From positions 434,001-498,000 of the forward strand of contig JAHJTC010000004.1 in NCBI GenBank assembly GCA_018830105.1: a stretch of DNA of 64,000 nucleotides, written 5' to 3'. This document shows, one piece after another, positions 35,997 through 44,823 of this stretch (position 1 is its first letter; the number at the start of each line of letters is the position of its first letter). The notes under the pieces are model-generated. The model had not been told where the DNA came from. It saw only the letters and a program-made list of their open reading frames with translations, and did no database searches. The position numbers and the translations under genes were made by a program. The DNA comes from Bacteroidota bacterium (GTDB lineage Bacteria > Bacteroidota > Bacteroidia > Bacteroidales > F082).

Positions 35997-37064
35997 ATGA
36001 AAAAGTTTAAACCACTTTCTATGATGATGATCATGGTGATTACGCTTCTGGCTGTCACCTTTACAGGCTGTAAAAAAGATGATGACCCTGAAGAAATCAA
36101 AGTAAACAAAACCGAGCTTCAGGCTAAAATTACAGCTGCGGAAAACATGCTTAATGCTGCCGTTGAAGGCACTGCAGATGGCCAGTATCAATATGGTTCA
36201 AAAGCTGTTTTTGAAGGAAAAATCAACCTTGCAAAAGCCGTAAATGACAATGCTGTTTCCACTCAGGTTCAGGTTGATGCTGCTGTTACTGCGCTGGACG
36301 TTGCTATGGCAGAGTTTGAGGCTAAAAAAGTAACGCCTATTGCTCCTGAAGCCCTTGTTGGTCATTGGACTTTCGATGAAGGTGAAGGAACAGTAGCCAA
36401 TGATTTTTCCGGGAAAAATTTCAACGGAACGCTCAAAGCAGGCCATGAGTTCTTTGGCGCCGGATTCCCTGAGTGGACAACCGACCGCTATGGAAATGCT
36501 GCAAAAGCCCTCTATTTTAACGAAGGTGCTAACGTTGAAATCCCTTACAATGCCCAGCTGAATCCTCAGGAAATGACCATTTCATTATGGATGAAACCTG
36601 ATGTACTGGAAACTCCATGGGCTAATAACTATATGGTTTCCTTGAAACGCTGGGATGGATTCAAACTTCAGTTGCAGGATGCACCAAAAGTTTTCTTCAC
36701 CGTGAAAGCTGTAAATGAAGGCGAAGAAGTATGGTACGACCGTGATAATGAGTCACCAACAATCAATTTAGGTGAATGGTATCATGTTACTGTTACCTTT
36801 AAAAGCGGAGAAATGGCCTTCTACCTCGATGGTACGCTCGTAAAACTTTGGGACAATACGCCCGGTGCTGCAATCGCACTTACTGAACCTATGAATCTAA
36901 TCTTTGGACAGGATCTTCCAACAGATGTTTACACTGGTCCCGATGGCGATTTCAACGTTGAATGGGGTGGATATTTCAAAGGCATCCTTGACGAAGTGCG
37001 CATTTTCAATGCTGCTTTGACATCAGCACAGGTTGAGTCGATCTTCAACCTCGAGAAACCTTAA
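35997..37064 (+). CDS. LamG-domain lipoprotein, candidate surface glycan-binding protein
   Basis: A 355-residue lipoprotein (lipobox FTGC, Cys23) encoded directly after SusD, where SusE/SusF-type surface glycan-binding proteins usually sit. Residues about 33-110 form a helical FIVAR/albumin-binding-like module (ELQAKITAAENMLNAA). Residues about 118-352 form a LamG/concanavalin-like beta sandwich (LVGHWTFDEGEGTVANDFSGKNFNG... KGILDEVRIFNAAL). LamG domains bind or, in related folds, cleave carbohydrate; no catalytic residues are evident. It probably presents the PUL substrate at the surface on a helical stalk (inference). Confidence 0.8.
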   Translation: MKKFKPLSMMMIMVITLLAVTFTGCKKDDDPEEIKVNKTELQAKITAAENMLNAAVEGTADGQYQYGSKAVFEGKINLAKAVNDNAVSTQVQVDAAVTALDVAMAEFEAKKVTPIAPEALVGHWTFDEGEGTVANDFSGKNFNGTLKAGHEFFGAGFPEWTTDRYGNAAKALYFNEGANVEIPYNAQLNPQEMTISLWMKPDVLETPWANNYMVSLKRWDGFKLQLQDAPKVFFTVKAVNEGEEVWYDRDNESPTINLGEWYHVTVTFKSGEMAFYLDGTLVKLWDNTPGAAIALTEPMNLIFGQDLPTDVYTGPDGDFNVEWGGYFKGILDEVRIFNAALTSAQVESIFNLEKP

Positions 37065-37099
37065 TAAAAAAGTATTAAGCTTAGCTTAATTAACTGCTG

Positions 37100-37160
37100 A
37101 AGAGTTCCGACTCAGTGCTCATTTTCCAAAGGTTAGTGAGGTGCTGGGTCGACTCTTTTT
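37100..37160 (+). terminator. Probable terminator after the SusCD operon
   Basis: AAGAGT plus CGAC plus CAGTGCT on the left pair, with small internal loops, with GTGCTGGGTCGACTCTT on the right, followed by TTTTTTATT. The imperfect stem and long loop lower certainty. It would separate the SusCD operon from the GH13 gene. Confidence 0.55.
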
Positions 37161-37214
37161 TATTGACAACGATTCGGTTTTGTAATTTTTTGAACTATTT
37201 GTCAGGTAAATACT

Positions 37215-38834
37215 ATGGGTAAAAAATCTGGTATCCTCACTATTGTTTTTGTAGCAATGCTTCACATTGTTAACACGTCTGACACTGACTATCCCTGGTG
37301 GCAAACAAGTGTATTTTATCAAATCTATATGCCATCATTTCAAGATAGCGATGGCGATGGCTACAGTGATTTCAGAGGCATGGCAAACCGACTTGAGTAT
37401 CTTCAATCGCTTGGAATTGAAGGAATTTGGCTAACACCATTTCTTAAATCACCCAAAGTGGACAATGGCTACGACATCGCAGATTATTATCAAATAGATT
37501 TCACTTATGGTAGCATGGACGACTTCAAAAGTTTCCTAACCGAAGCACATGCCCGTAATATGAAAGTGATTATGGATATGGTGCTTAATCACAGTTCTAC
37601 TGATTGTTACTGGTTTCAGGAAGCACGAAAATCCAAAGACAATCCCTATCGCGATTATTACATTTGGCGGGATAAACCTAACAATTGGGAATCATTTTTT
37701 GGTGGTTCGGCATGGGAGTACGATAGCCTAACAAATCAATATTATTACCATAAGTTCGACAAGAAAATGGCCGACCTCAACTGGAACAACCCGAAACTTG
37801 TAGATGAAATGCTTCAAGTGCTTCGTTTTTGGCTCGATTTGGGTGTTGATGGTTTCAGACTTGATGTGATTAATTTTTTGAATACGGACGGCATCCTGGA
37901 AGATAATCCGATAATGAATGGCAAACAGATTCACCTATACGACATTGACCAACCCGGATTGAAAAATACACTTCATAAAATTCGGAAAACCGTTGATGAA
38001 TATGATAACAAATTTCTCGTTGGTGAGGTTGGAAGCGATGATATTCAGGTGCTGAAAATCTATCAATCTCCTGAAATGATGGATGTGGTGTTTAATTTCA
38101 ATTTTGGGAGCATCCCCAAATTTGATATTGAGCGAATCTATCATGAACTTACTGAAATGGAAAACCAAATGCCCGGCATCCCTACCCTCTTCTTTGGAAG
38201 CCACGACAACCCCCGCCTCATGAATAGGCTGGCTGATCTTGATACACAAAAAGCGCTGGCTCTCCATTGTCTTATTCTTACAGCCAAAGGCGTGCCGTTT
38301 ATTTATTATGGAGATGAAATTGGCATGCAAAATATTATTGCCAATGAACCGGTAGAAATGATTGACATTCAGGCAAAAACACAGTACCAACTTGCTTTAG
38401 ACGAAGGAAAAACAGCAAAGCAGGCAATGCAAATTGCGAATCAAAACAATCGCGACAGATCGCGATCACCCATGCAATGGAATGCTGAAAGCTATGCAGG
38501 ATTTTCAACTAACACGCCATGGATTAACGTCCAGGAGCATTATGAAAGCATAAATGTTGAAAAACAATTGGAAGATCCGGACAGCTTTTTAAACAAAATA
38601 AAACAGCTTATTACCCTCAGAAACAACAATATCGCACTGCAAATTGGAGAATACAGCTATTTAAAACTTGCCGATTCCACACTTAAATACGGACGCACCT
38701 ACCAAGGTGACACCATTCATGTTGTGATAAATTTTGGGGATGAAAAATCATTTGAACTGCCTGAAAATCATTCAATACTTCTTGGCAGTGAACTTCTAAA
38801 ACCCAACGATTACCTGATTTACAGGGCAAAGTGA
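37215..38834 (+). CDS. GH13 alpha-glucosidase/amylase-family enzyme
   Basis: A 539-residue enzyme with a hydrophobic N-terminus (signal or anchor, residues 5-20) and a complete GH13 (beta/alpha)8 barrel. Conserved regions are DMVLNHSS (region I), GFRLDVIN with nucleophile D217, FLVGEVGS with acid/base E271, and FFGSHDNPR with transition-state D331. The overall order (YQIYMPSFQDSDGDGYSDFRG, IWLTPFLKSPKVDNGYDIADY) is that of oligo-1,6-glucosidase, trehalose-6-phosphate hydrolase and related alpha-glucosidases rather than endo-amylases. Linkage is undecided. It is the only recognisable alpha-glucoside enzyme in the locus, separated from the SusCD operon by a terminator and 150 bp, but on the same strand and probably co-regulated. 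Confidence 0.85.
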   Translation: MGKKSGILTIVFVAMLHIVNTSDTDYPWWQTSVFYQIYMPSFQDSDGDGYSDFRGMANRLEYLQSLGIEGIWLTPFLKSPKVDNGYDIADYYQIDFTYGSMDDFKSFLTEAHARNMKVIMDMVLNHSSTDCYWFQEARKSKDNPYRDYYIWRDKPNNWESFFGGSAWEYDSLTNQYYYHKFDKKMADLNWNNPKLVDEMLQVLRFWLDLGVDGFRLDVINFLNTDGILEDNPIMNGKQIHLYDIDQPGLKNTLHKIRKTVDEYDNKFLVGEVGSDDIQVLKIYQSPEMMDVVFNFNFGSIPKFDIERIYHELTEMENQMPGIPTLFFGSHDNPRLMNRLADLDTQKALALHCLILTAKGVPFIYYGDEIGMQNIIANEPVEMIDIQAKTQYQLALDEGKTAKQAMQIANQNNRDRSRSPMQWNAESYAGFSTNTPWINVQEHYESINVEKQLEDPDSFLNKIKQLITLRNNNIALQIGEYSYLKLADSTLKYGRTYQGDTIHVVINFGDEKSFELPENHSILLGSELLKPNDYLIYRAK

Positions 38835-39316
38835 TTCTTGGCAGGTACAGCTGTTTTTATTAAAATTACTATAGAATTAGGAAAACAATCGCTTCCATGT
38901 AAAAAAAACAACGTGCTTATTCAAGGCATTGGAGGGATTATGTATAGATTTAGAGGATATGAATAAAAATTACTTTCATATACAGATGCTATAGCAATCT
39001 TTTAAACGACAAACACTTAGGTTAATTGCTGATTGTTCGAAGTTCTAATCTGCTTCAGTTCGCCATTTCGGGATTGAGCAATAAGTGCCAGGATTCATAC
39101 TTTTAACAAAAGGGTAGCGAGCAATAGTATCAGTATTATAAGCCTAACTCAGAATCTGAGAACTGCATATTAACAACAAACCGCAAATTTCATTTTTCCG
39201 GGTTTCTTTTCTGTGCGTTTCTATTCAATAGTGATTTGGGTTAAAACTTTTCTGTATTGAAAAGTTTTGAATATAAGAGGTTGTCTAATAAGTAAGACTG
39301 CTTTTTTCGTTCCTTA
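38835..39316. other. 482-bp gene-free spacer
   Basis: This AT-rich stretch lies between the GH13 gene and the convergent barrel/LRR gene. No frame shows recognisable protein similarity. The only notable string is GAGGTTGTCTAATAAG near 39278-39293, which resembles ends of some insertion sequences, but there is no partner end or transposase. Confidence 0.5.
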
Positions 39317-40465
39317 TTATTTTACAATAATCTCCATCCTGGGGTTAGCCGGACTGAAAGGAATCGGGAATACTGTTGACTCATCAACAATTAAGGTCTC
39401 GAGATTGCCCAGCAAATTTATGGCTTGTGGAATCCTGAGCAGGCCTGCATTATTACTCACATCCAATTCAATCAGGTTTTGAAGCTTCATGATGGATTGT
39501 GGTAATTCTGTCAGGTTGTTATCATTTAACTTAAGAAACTTAAGGCTTGTGAGTTCCCCTATATCGTCCGGTAGTTGACTAAGCCTGTTGTAGCTAAGGT
39601 CTAATTCTTCGAGTGCTTTTAAGTTACCTAGCTGTGGTGGCAGGTAAGCAATTTTATTATTGGCGGCAAACAGGTGTTTCAGCTTAATAAGTTTTCCTAA
39701 ATCATCAGGCAGTGCGCTCAGCTGATTTCCATTCAAGTAAAGGTAGCTAAGCTCAGGCATTTCAAGTATTTCGAGCGGAAAAACGGTTAAGCCTTTACGC
39801 TGTAATATCAAATCGGTGACTACATTGGCATTTGCTATCGCTTCATTGAGGTTGGTAAACTTACCAGTTGGACTTTTCTTAGGATTCATCAAAACAAAGG
39901 TAAATCCAGCATATAAATTTGTATAATCCATATTTTTGAAAGGCAAAGTATATTTGATTTCAAAAGCTAGCCTTTTGGAAATATCATAATTAATACCTGA
40001 AAAAAAACTCAACCTATTACTTTGCATATTTCCGGCCTGATTGGAAATACTTCCATCCGTTCTTTTTTCGATGATGCGACTTTCGTTCAGATTATCCAGT
40101 TGCATACCAACATTTATCCATAAATCTTTGTAAACCCTCACAATTGGACTTAATGCGTATTCCAAATAGTAATAGCGATATTCTAAATGACTACTTGTGG
40201 AATTTCTATAGCTATAGCGCAACCCCAGTTTCAAATCCAAATTCCCATTCAAACCAAACCTATAATCAAAACCTACTGCGAAACCATATGCAGGATCAAG
40301 ATCTACAAAATTCTGAGTACCTGGTGCTTGAATTGGAACAGTTAAAATTCTGGAATGTTGCACCCCTCCTGAAAATGCGAGCCCCTTTTGAGCGCTAGTG
40401 TTTTTACTGCAAAAAAAAGAGATAGCCATCATTACCAAAACCCTTAACAGTAAGTTTCTATTCAT
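39317..40465 (-). CDS. Outer-membrane beta-barrel protein fused to leucine-rich repeats
   Basis: A 382-residue exported protein using the ATG at 40465; a TTG at 40489 would add eight residues ahead of the signal peptide and is unlikely. Signal peptide residues 1-25 end near TSAQ. Residues about 26-200 alternate hydrophobic and polar residues with many Tyr and Phe (YSYRNSTSSHLEYRYYYLEYALSPIVRVY), an OmpA-like/8-strand barrel pattern. Residues about 215-360 hold about six leucine-rich repeats of the 'LxxLPxxIxxLxxLxxLxLxxNxL' type. It probably sits in the outer membrane with the repeats on one side as a binding surface. It follows the hydrogenase cluster on the same strand but has its own promoter. 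Confidence 0.75.
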   Translation of the reverse strand: MNRNLLLRVLVMMAISFFCSKNTSAQKGLAFSGGVQHSRILTVPIQAPGTQNFVDLDPAYGFAVGFDYRFGLNGNLDLKLGLRYSYRNSTSSHLEYRYYYLEYALSPIVRVYKDLWINVGMQLDNLNESRIIEKRTDGSISNQAGNMQSNRLSFFSGINYDISKRLAFEIKYTLPFKNMDYTNLYAGFTFVLMNPKKSPTGKFTNLNEAIANANVVTDLILQRKGLTVFPLEILEMPELSYLYLNGNQLSALPDDLGKLIKLKHLFAANNKIAYLPPQLGNLKALEELDLSYNRLSQLPDDIGELTSLKFLKLNDNNLTELPQSIMKLQNLIELDVSNNAGLLRIPQAINLLGNLETLIVDESTVFPIPFSPANPRMEIIVK

Positions 40466-40496
40466 TGAAATTGTTTTTGTGTGATTCAATTGCAGT

Positions 40497-40504
40497 CAAA
40501 TCTA
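40497..40504 (-). promoter_or_regulatory. -7 element of the barrel/LRR gene
   Basis: The minus strand reads TAGATTTG, a match to TAnnTTTG, 32 bp upstream of ATG 40465. It lies right at the edge of the terminator of the upstream hydrogenase operon. Confidence 0.45.
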
Positions 40505-40540
40505 AAAAAAAATGACCAACACCTTTGTTGATCATTTTTT
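40504..40540 (-). terminator. Terminator of the hydrogenase operon
   Basis: A-tract plus TGACCAAC (about 40506-40520) pairs with GTTGATCA plus T-tract (about 40527-40540), with one mismatch and a 6-nt loop. It lies 35 bp beyond the stop of the last operon gene on the minus strand. Confidence 0.75.
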
Positions 40541-40574
40541 CTCATAAATTGGTCAGGGCCTTTCGGCAAGATTA

Positions 40575-41552
40575 TTAGTCAAAATTTTTGCGCATATATT
40601 GTATGCGTTCAAAGGCTGCCGTATTTTCCGTTTTCTTGTTTACCAGACCGCGAAAATCACCAATAGTTTTGTAATGATGTTTCTTCATCCAATCTTCAAG
40701 TCCGTTCACAATTTCTTTGATATACGGTATCCCGTTTTGATACAATGTAGTGCATATCTGAGTAACTGTAGCACCTGCCAAAAGCTGTTTGGCAACACCA
40801 ATGGAATAGTGAATTCCTGTTGAGGCTGCCAGATCGCATTTGATGCCATCAGCGCTGAGCAAAGCGATCCAACGCATTGGGATAGACTTTTCATCAGGGC
40901 TTGAGAATACATTGTCCGTAACAACTTTCATATTGGCGATGTCCACATCGGGATTATAGAAACGGTTGAACAGCACCAGACCGTCAGCGCCTTCATCAGC
41001 CAATCTGTTTGCCATAGCAAAAATATTGGTAAAATATCTTCCCATTTTTACCGACACAGGAATGCTAACTTCAGCTTTAACCGCTTTGAGTATTTCGACG
41101 ACCATATCTTCGATCTGCAGGCTGCTAACCTTTTTATCGAAAGGAAAAATGGCAATATTAAGCTCAATTGCGTCAGCACCTGCTTCTTGCATTTTAGCAG
41201 CAAATGCGGGCCATTCTATTGGGCTCACGCAGTTAATGCTGGCAATAATCGGGATGTCAACTGCAGCTTTAGCATCACGGATCAGTTTGAGGTAATCATT
41301 TACGCCACTGCCTTTAGAAATGTTGATAACATAATCAGAGGCTTCCGGATACCAAAAATACATTTCATTGCGCCGAAGTCCGCTTTCTGTTTTTGCCACG
41401 ATCTGTTCCTCAAAAAGCGATTTAAGGACAACTGCCCCTGCTCCTGCCTGAGCACATGCTTTAATATTGGCTACTGTGCCTGTAAGCTTTGAGCTACTAA
41501 CTACAATGGGGTTTCTGAGTTTTAGGCCTAAATAGGTTGTTGATAAATCCAT
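40575..41552 (-). CDS. Dihydroorotate-dehydrogenase-like flavoprotein of the hydrogenase operon
   Basis: A 325-residue cytoplasmic TIM-barrel flavoprotein. Its start (YLGLKLRNPIVVSSSKLTGT) and the AGAGAVVLKSLFEEQI block match the 'dihydroorotate dehydrogenase-like' family common in anaerobes. The class 1 PyrD active-site motif (ELNISCPN) is replaced by ELNIAIFPFD, and the loop SINCVSP is kept, so it is unlikely to be a true pyrimidine enzyme. FMN-binding glycines and the late 'STGIHYSIGVAKQLLAGATVTQICT' region are present. It begins 26 bp after the protease gene and is the last gene before the terminator, so it is co-transcribed with the NAD-reducing hydrogenase. A flavin-dependent redox partner role is possible; the substrate is unknown. 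Confidence 0.8.
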   Translation of the reverse strand: MDLSTTYLGLKLRNPIVVSSSKLTGTVANIKACAQAGAGAVVLKSLFEEQIVAKTESGLRRNEMYFWYPEASDYVINISKGSGVNDYLKLIRDAKAAVDIPIIASINCVSPIEWPAFAAKMQEAGADAIELNIAIFPFDKKVSSLQIEDMVVEILKAVKAEVSIPVSVKMGRYFTNIFAMANRLADEGADGLVLFNRFYNPDVDIANMKVVTDNVFSSPDEKSIPMRWIALLSADGIKCDLAASTGIHYSIGVAKQLLAGATVTQICTTLYQNGIPYIKEIVNGLEDWMKKHHYKTIGDFRGLVNKKTENTAAFERIQYMRKNFD

Positions 41553-41578
41553 ATTGCTATTCTTTTTGTATTTGAATA

Positions 41579-42067
41579 TTAAGTGTTAATCACTGACCAG
41601 TTTTTTTCTTGCGTAATTAATTTGGTAAGAAACACAGTGGCTTCTTCCAAATTTTTAGTGGCGTCTGCCGATAATTCTTCTTTAAAATCCCATTCAAAGC
41701 CTTTTAGATGCAACAACCAGGCCTCGGGACTTTTATTGAAAATCTTTCGGCACAGATCCAGCACAAAAGCCGGCGAAACCGCATGCATCGAAAATTCCAC
41801 CTTGGCATCTGAGGGTTTCACCTTTGTAAAATTAAATTGCGCAATATCTTCTATTGTAGCATCTACAAAGATAACTTTTTCGTAAGCAGAAATTAGCTCG
41901 GCATCTTCAATATTCAGCTGATAATTGGTGTCGAGCTGTATATTTTCGACCTTATTTTCAGTAACCCATCGTTCCATCTTCGCGATAAAGGCAGCACCGA
42001 GGCCATCATCCTGACGCCCCGGATTGCCGTATCCATAGATTAGAATTTTAGGTAATGGTTTCATCAT
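41579..42067 (-). CDS. [NiFe]-hydrogenase maturation protease (HoxW/HyaD type)
   Basis: A 162-residue cytoplasmic endopeptidase that removes the C-terminal peptide of HoxH after nickel insertion. The N-terminal GYGNPGRQDDG matches the family signature; D20 stands where E. coli HybD has Glu16, and D69 (VDAT) and H95 (MHAVSP) provide the other nickel-sensing ligands. The start is set at ATG 42067, which overlaps the hoxH stop as TAATG, so translation is coupled to that of its only substrate. A longer frame to 42163 lies inside hoxH and does not belong to the protein. Confidence 0.9.
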   Translation of the reverse strand: MMKPLPKILIYGYGNPGRQDDGLGAAFIAKMERWVTENKVENIQLDTNYQLNIEDAELISAYEKVIFVDATIEDIAQFNFTKVKPSDAKVEFSMHAVSPAFVLDLCRKIFNKSPEAWLLHLKGFEWDFKEELSADATKNLEEATVFLTKLITQEKNWSVINT

Positions 42068-43518
42068 TACGAGCGTTTGCGGTCGATAATGGTATCGTTG
42101 GGGCCAACCAAAGTCAGCTCGAGTGGCATTTTGCCTAAGGCATGTGTAGCGCAACTCAGACAAGGATCGTAAGCTCTGATGGCAACTTCCACGGCATTCA
42201 TCATCGGCTCGGTAATAACTTCTTTTCCCGTCATCACAGATTTTGCCACATTATTCACGGCTTTGTTCATCGGTTCGTTATTGTTGGTCGTGGAAACGAT
42301 GAGGTTGGCCATCTCAATTTGATCGTTATCATTGATACGATAATGATGGAATAAAGTACCCCGAGGTGCTTCAATCACTCCAACACCTTCTTTTTGTTTC
42401 TGTCCTTTTGTTACCAGCTCACCCTTTAGCAAATCGGGATCGTTTAGCAGTTCGCGGATCATTTCGGCTGCATGAAGTGTTTCTATCAGACGAGCATAAT
42501 GCATATGCATACAATGATTATTAGGTTTACCATGGGTAAGTGCCTTATAGATCTCAAACTCTTTTTGAGCCAGCGGTGTAGGGATAAAATCAACAGTGTT
42601 GAGGCGTGCCAGCGGTCCTACGCGATACCATCCCTTTTCCTTTCCGTATTCTTTCAGGTAAGGGAATTTCATATAACTCCAACTTTTTACTTCCTCTTCG
42701 ATATAATGGTTATAATCTTGATAATCAACATCATGTAGGATTTTTTTACCTTCTGAATCAACAGCACGCAACACGCCATGATACAGATCAAGCGCACCAT
42801 CTTTGCGTACAATACTCAAATGATTGCTGGGGAAATAGGAGAAATTATCGATAAAATCTTTATTGGCATGATAATATCCCTTAAAGAAATCCAGTGCATC
42901 CTGAGCCCAGGAAACCATTTTGTCGGCATTAAGCGGATCAGCACCTTTCAGGAACTCATCGCGTTCTTCCAAACTCAGGTGTTTATTGATACCACCAGGG
43001 ATAGCGCCTGTTCCATGAATTTTTTTACCGGCCGTTGCCCGAATTATCTCTTGTCCGAATTTACGCATCATCACACCCTGAACAGCCAGATCAGGTCTGG
43101 TGAGGGCTATTCCGATAATATTTCTCGTTGCTACATCCCCATCTACTCCAAAAAGAAAATCCGGAGCACTCAGGTGAAAGAAATGTAAGGCATGCGACTG
43201 AAAAAATTGCCCGTAATGCATCAGTCGGCGCATTTTTTCTCCTGTTGGCGTAAGGCCATGACCTGTTCCTGCACCAACGATTACGTCGAGGGCTTTGGCT
43301 GCGGCCAGGTGGTGACTTACCGGGCAAATTCCGCAAAGGCGTTGCACCAGCACAGGTGCTTCCCAATAAGGTCGTCCCTGAACAAAGCGCTCAAAACCAC
43401 GAAATTCTACAATGTGCAAACGGCTCTGTTGTATATTGCCCTGGGCATCCATATGAATGGTAACTTTTCCGTGTCCTTCGACACGTGTTACGGGTTCTAT
43501 CGTTATTTTTTTCGACAT
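42067..43518 (-). CDS. hoxH: NAD-reducing [NiFe] hydrogenase large subunit
   Basis: A 483-residue catalytic subunit. The four nickel/iron-ligating cysteines are present: C62 and C65 in RLCGICPVSHH (L1) and C453 and C456 in DPCLSCATH (L2). Maturation cleavage is expected after H459, releasing a 24-residue tail starting ALGKMPLE. The TRVEGHG element near residue 11 is typical. The L1/L2 signatures and partner subunits place it in group 3d, bidirectional NAD(P)-linked cytoplasmic hydrogenases. It lies 18 bp downstream of hoxY and overlaps the protease gene that processes it. Confidence 0.95.
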   Translation of the reverse strand: MSKKITIEPVTRVEGHGKVTIHMDAQGNIQQSRLHIVEFRGFERFVQGRPYWEAPVLVQRLCGICPVSHHLAAAKALDVIVGAGTGHGLTPTGEKMRRLMHYGQFFQSHALHFFHLSAPDFLFGVDGDVATRNIIGIALTRPDLAVQGVMMRKFGQEIIRATAGKKIHGTGAIPGGINKHLSLEERDEFLKGADPLNADKMVSWAQDALDFFKGYYHANKDFIDNFSYFPSNHLSIVRKDGALDLYHGVLRAVDSEGKKILHDVDYQDYNHYIEEEVKSWSYMKFPYLKEYGKEKGWYRVGPLARLNTVDFIPTPLAQKEFEIYKALTHGKPNNHCMHMHYARLIETLHAAEMIRELLNDPDLLKGELVTKGQKQKEGVGVIEAPRGTLFHHYRINDNDQIEMANLIVSTTNNNEPMNKAVNNVAKSVMTGKEVITEPMMNAVEVAIRAYDPCLSCATHALGKMPLELTLVGPNDTIIDRKRS

Positions 43519-43536
43519 TTTATTGCTATTTCTGGG

Positions 43537-44085
43537 TTAATCAAATTTTACAACTTCGTAAGGCAGTTTCATGGGGTCGCCTGTTACGAGTGCCACAACG
43601 GCTTCCCAAATCAGATCGGCACTTGGTGGACAGCCCGGCAGATAATAGTCTATCTTCACGATTTCGTGACAAGGATAAACTCTGTCGAGCAGCATTGGCA
43701 GCTCATCATCATTGGGCATAATACCGTCCTTATTAAGTTGCACTGTAGGCCCTCCTACATAAGCTTCGTGCAAACATTCTTCTATAGGAATTCCATTGCG
43801 CAAGGCAGGTAAGCCGCCCATTATGGCACATTCACCTACAGAGACAAGAATTTTACAGTTTTTTCGAAAAGATTTAAGAACCTCCACGTTCTCGCTATTG
43901 CAGCAGCCTCCTTCGATAAGGCCTATATCAACAGCTTTGGTAAAGGTTTTTATATCATCAACAGGAGATTTGTTGAACTCTACCAGTTCGATTAGTTTTA
44001 GAATACGTTCGTCAATATCAAGAAGTGACATATGGCAGCCGAAACATCCGGCCAGCGAAGTTGTTGCTATTACAGGTTTGCTCAT
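43537..44085 (-). CDS. hoxY: NAD-reducing hydrogenase small subunit
   Basis: A 182-residue small subunit that binds the proximal [4Fe-4S] cluster. The ligands are C14 and C17 in GCFGCHMS, C86 in GECA, and C152 in PGCPP. It is short, without signal peptide or extra clusters, as expected for HoxY of group 3d cytoplasmic enzymes. It passes electrons from HoxH to the HoxFU diaphorase. Encoded 18 bp from both hoxU and hoxH. Confidence 0.93.
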   Translation of the reverse strand: MSKPVIATTSLAGCFGCHMSLLDIDERILKLIELVEFNKSPVDDIKTFTKAVDIGLIEGGCCNSENVEVLKSFRKNCKILVSVGECAIMGGLPALRNGIPIEECLHEAYVGGPTVQLNKDGIMPNDDELPMLLDRVYPCHEIVKIDYYLPGCPPSADLIWEAVVALVTGDPMKLPYEVVKFD

Positions 44086-44103
44086 AGTTTTTTCCTCCCG
44101 GTT

Positions 44104-44799
44104 TTAAAGTTTAATTTCACTGCCAATAGGCGCTTTATCATATTTACGTTTTCCGATGGGCACGGTAAATCCTTTTTCTTTCACCAGGATCGATCCTACC
44201 GGACAGTTTTCCATAGCCAGCTGGGCAGTAGCATCATCTATCTTATTTCCCATTTCTTCATCCAACACCACTTCCAGCTTATGGCCGCGATTTCTGAAGG
44301 CGAAGTACGAACGGCCTTCTTCATCTTTAATGGTTTTGATGCAGCGTTTGCAGAAGATGCAACGGTTTTGGTCTTTGATGATTTTTGCTGATTTGGCATC
44401 CACTGGTTTTAGCGGAAACTCATAAGGAAAACGTGGCACCATCATCTGATAAAGGTAACCCAGCGCTTGCAATTCGCAATTACCGCTTTTTTCACAGGCA
44501 GGGCAAAAATGATTTCCACTTACAAACAACAGCTCAACAATTGATTTGCGCAACTCCTGAATATCTTCGGAATGGCTTTCAATCTCCATACCGTCGGTTA
44601 CTGGAGTTGTGCATGACGTCATCAGTCTGCCATTAATACGAACTGTACAGATGCGGCAAGCTCCCTTTGGTTTCACACCTTTCATATTACATAAGGTAGG
44701 AATAAAGATGCCATTATCAGCAGCAGCTTCAACAATGTATTTCCCGCTTTCGGCCATACATTCTACGCCATCTATTTTAAATTTTATTAAGTCACTCAT
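44104..44799 (-). CDS. hoxU: NAD-reducing hydrogenase diaphorase iron-sulfur subunit
   Basis: A 231-residue protein homologous to the N-terminal part of NuoG. It carries a [2Fe-2S] ferredoxin site (C37, C48, C51, C63), a His/Cys3 [4Fe-4S] site (H97, C99, C102, C108, in HFCPACEKSGNC) and a further cluster site (C147, C150, C153 and C199 in CPVG). It relays electrons between HoxY and HoxF. All ligands are intact. Encoded 24 bp after hoxF. Confidence 0.93.
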   Translation of the reverse strand: MSDLIKFKIDGVECMAESGKYIVEAAADNGIFIPTLCNMKGVKPKGACRICTVRINGRLMTSCTTPVTDGMEIESHSEDIQELRKSIVELLFVSGNHFCPACEKSGNCELQALGYLYQMMVPRFPYEFPLKPVDAKSAKIIKDQNRCIFCKRCIKTIKDEEGRSYFAFRNRGHKLEVVLDEEMGNKIDDATAQLAMENCPVGSILVKEKGFTVPIGKRKYDKAPIGSEIKL

Positions 44800-44823
44800 A
44801 GTTCTGTTTATTTGCTGGTTGAA

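Noticed and set aside
39278-39293. GAGGTTGTCTAATAAG resembles the end of some insertion sequences
   Set aside because: No matching inverted end, target-site duplication or transposase fragment was found on either side, so a mobile element is not supported.
41579-42163. Longer 194-codon version of the maturation protease
   Set aside because: The extra 32 codons lie inside the hoxH coding sequence and show no family similarity; the TAATG overlap start at 42067 gives a normal protease.
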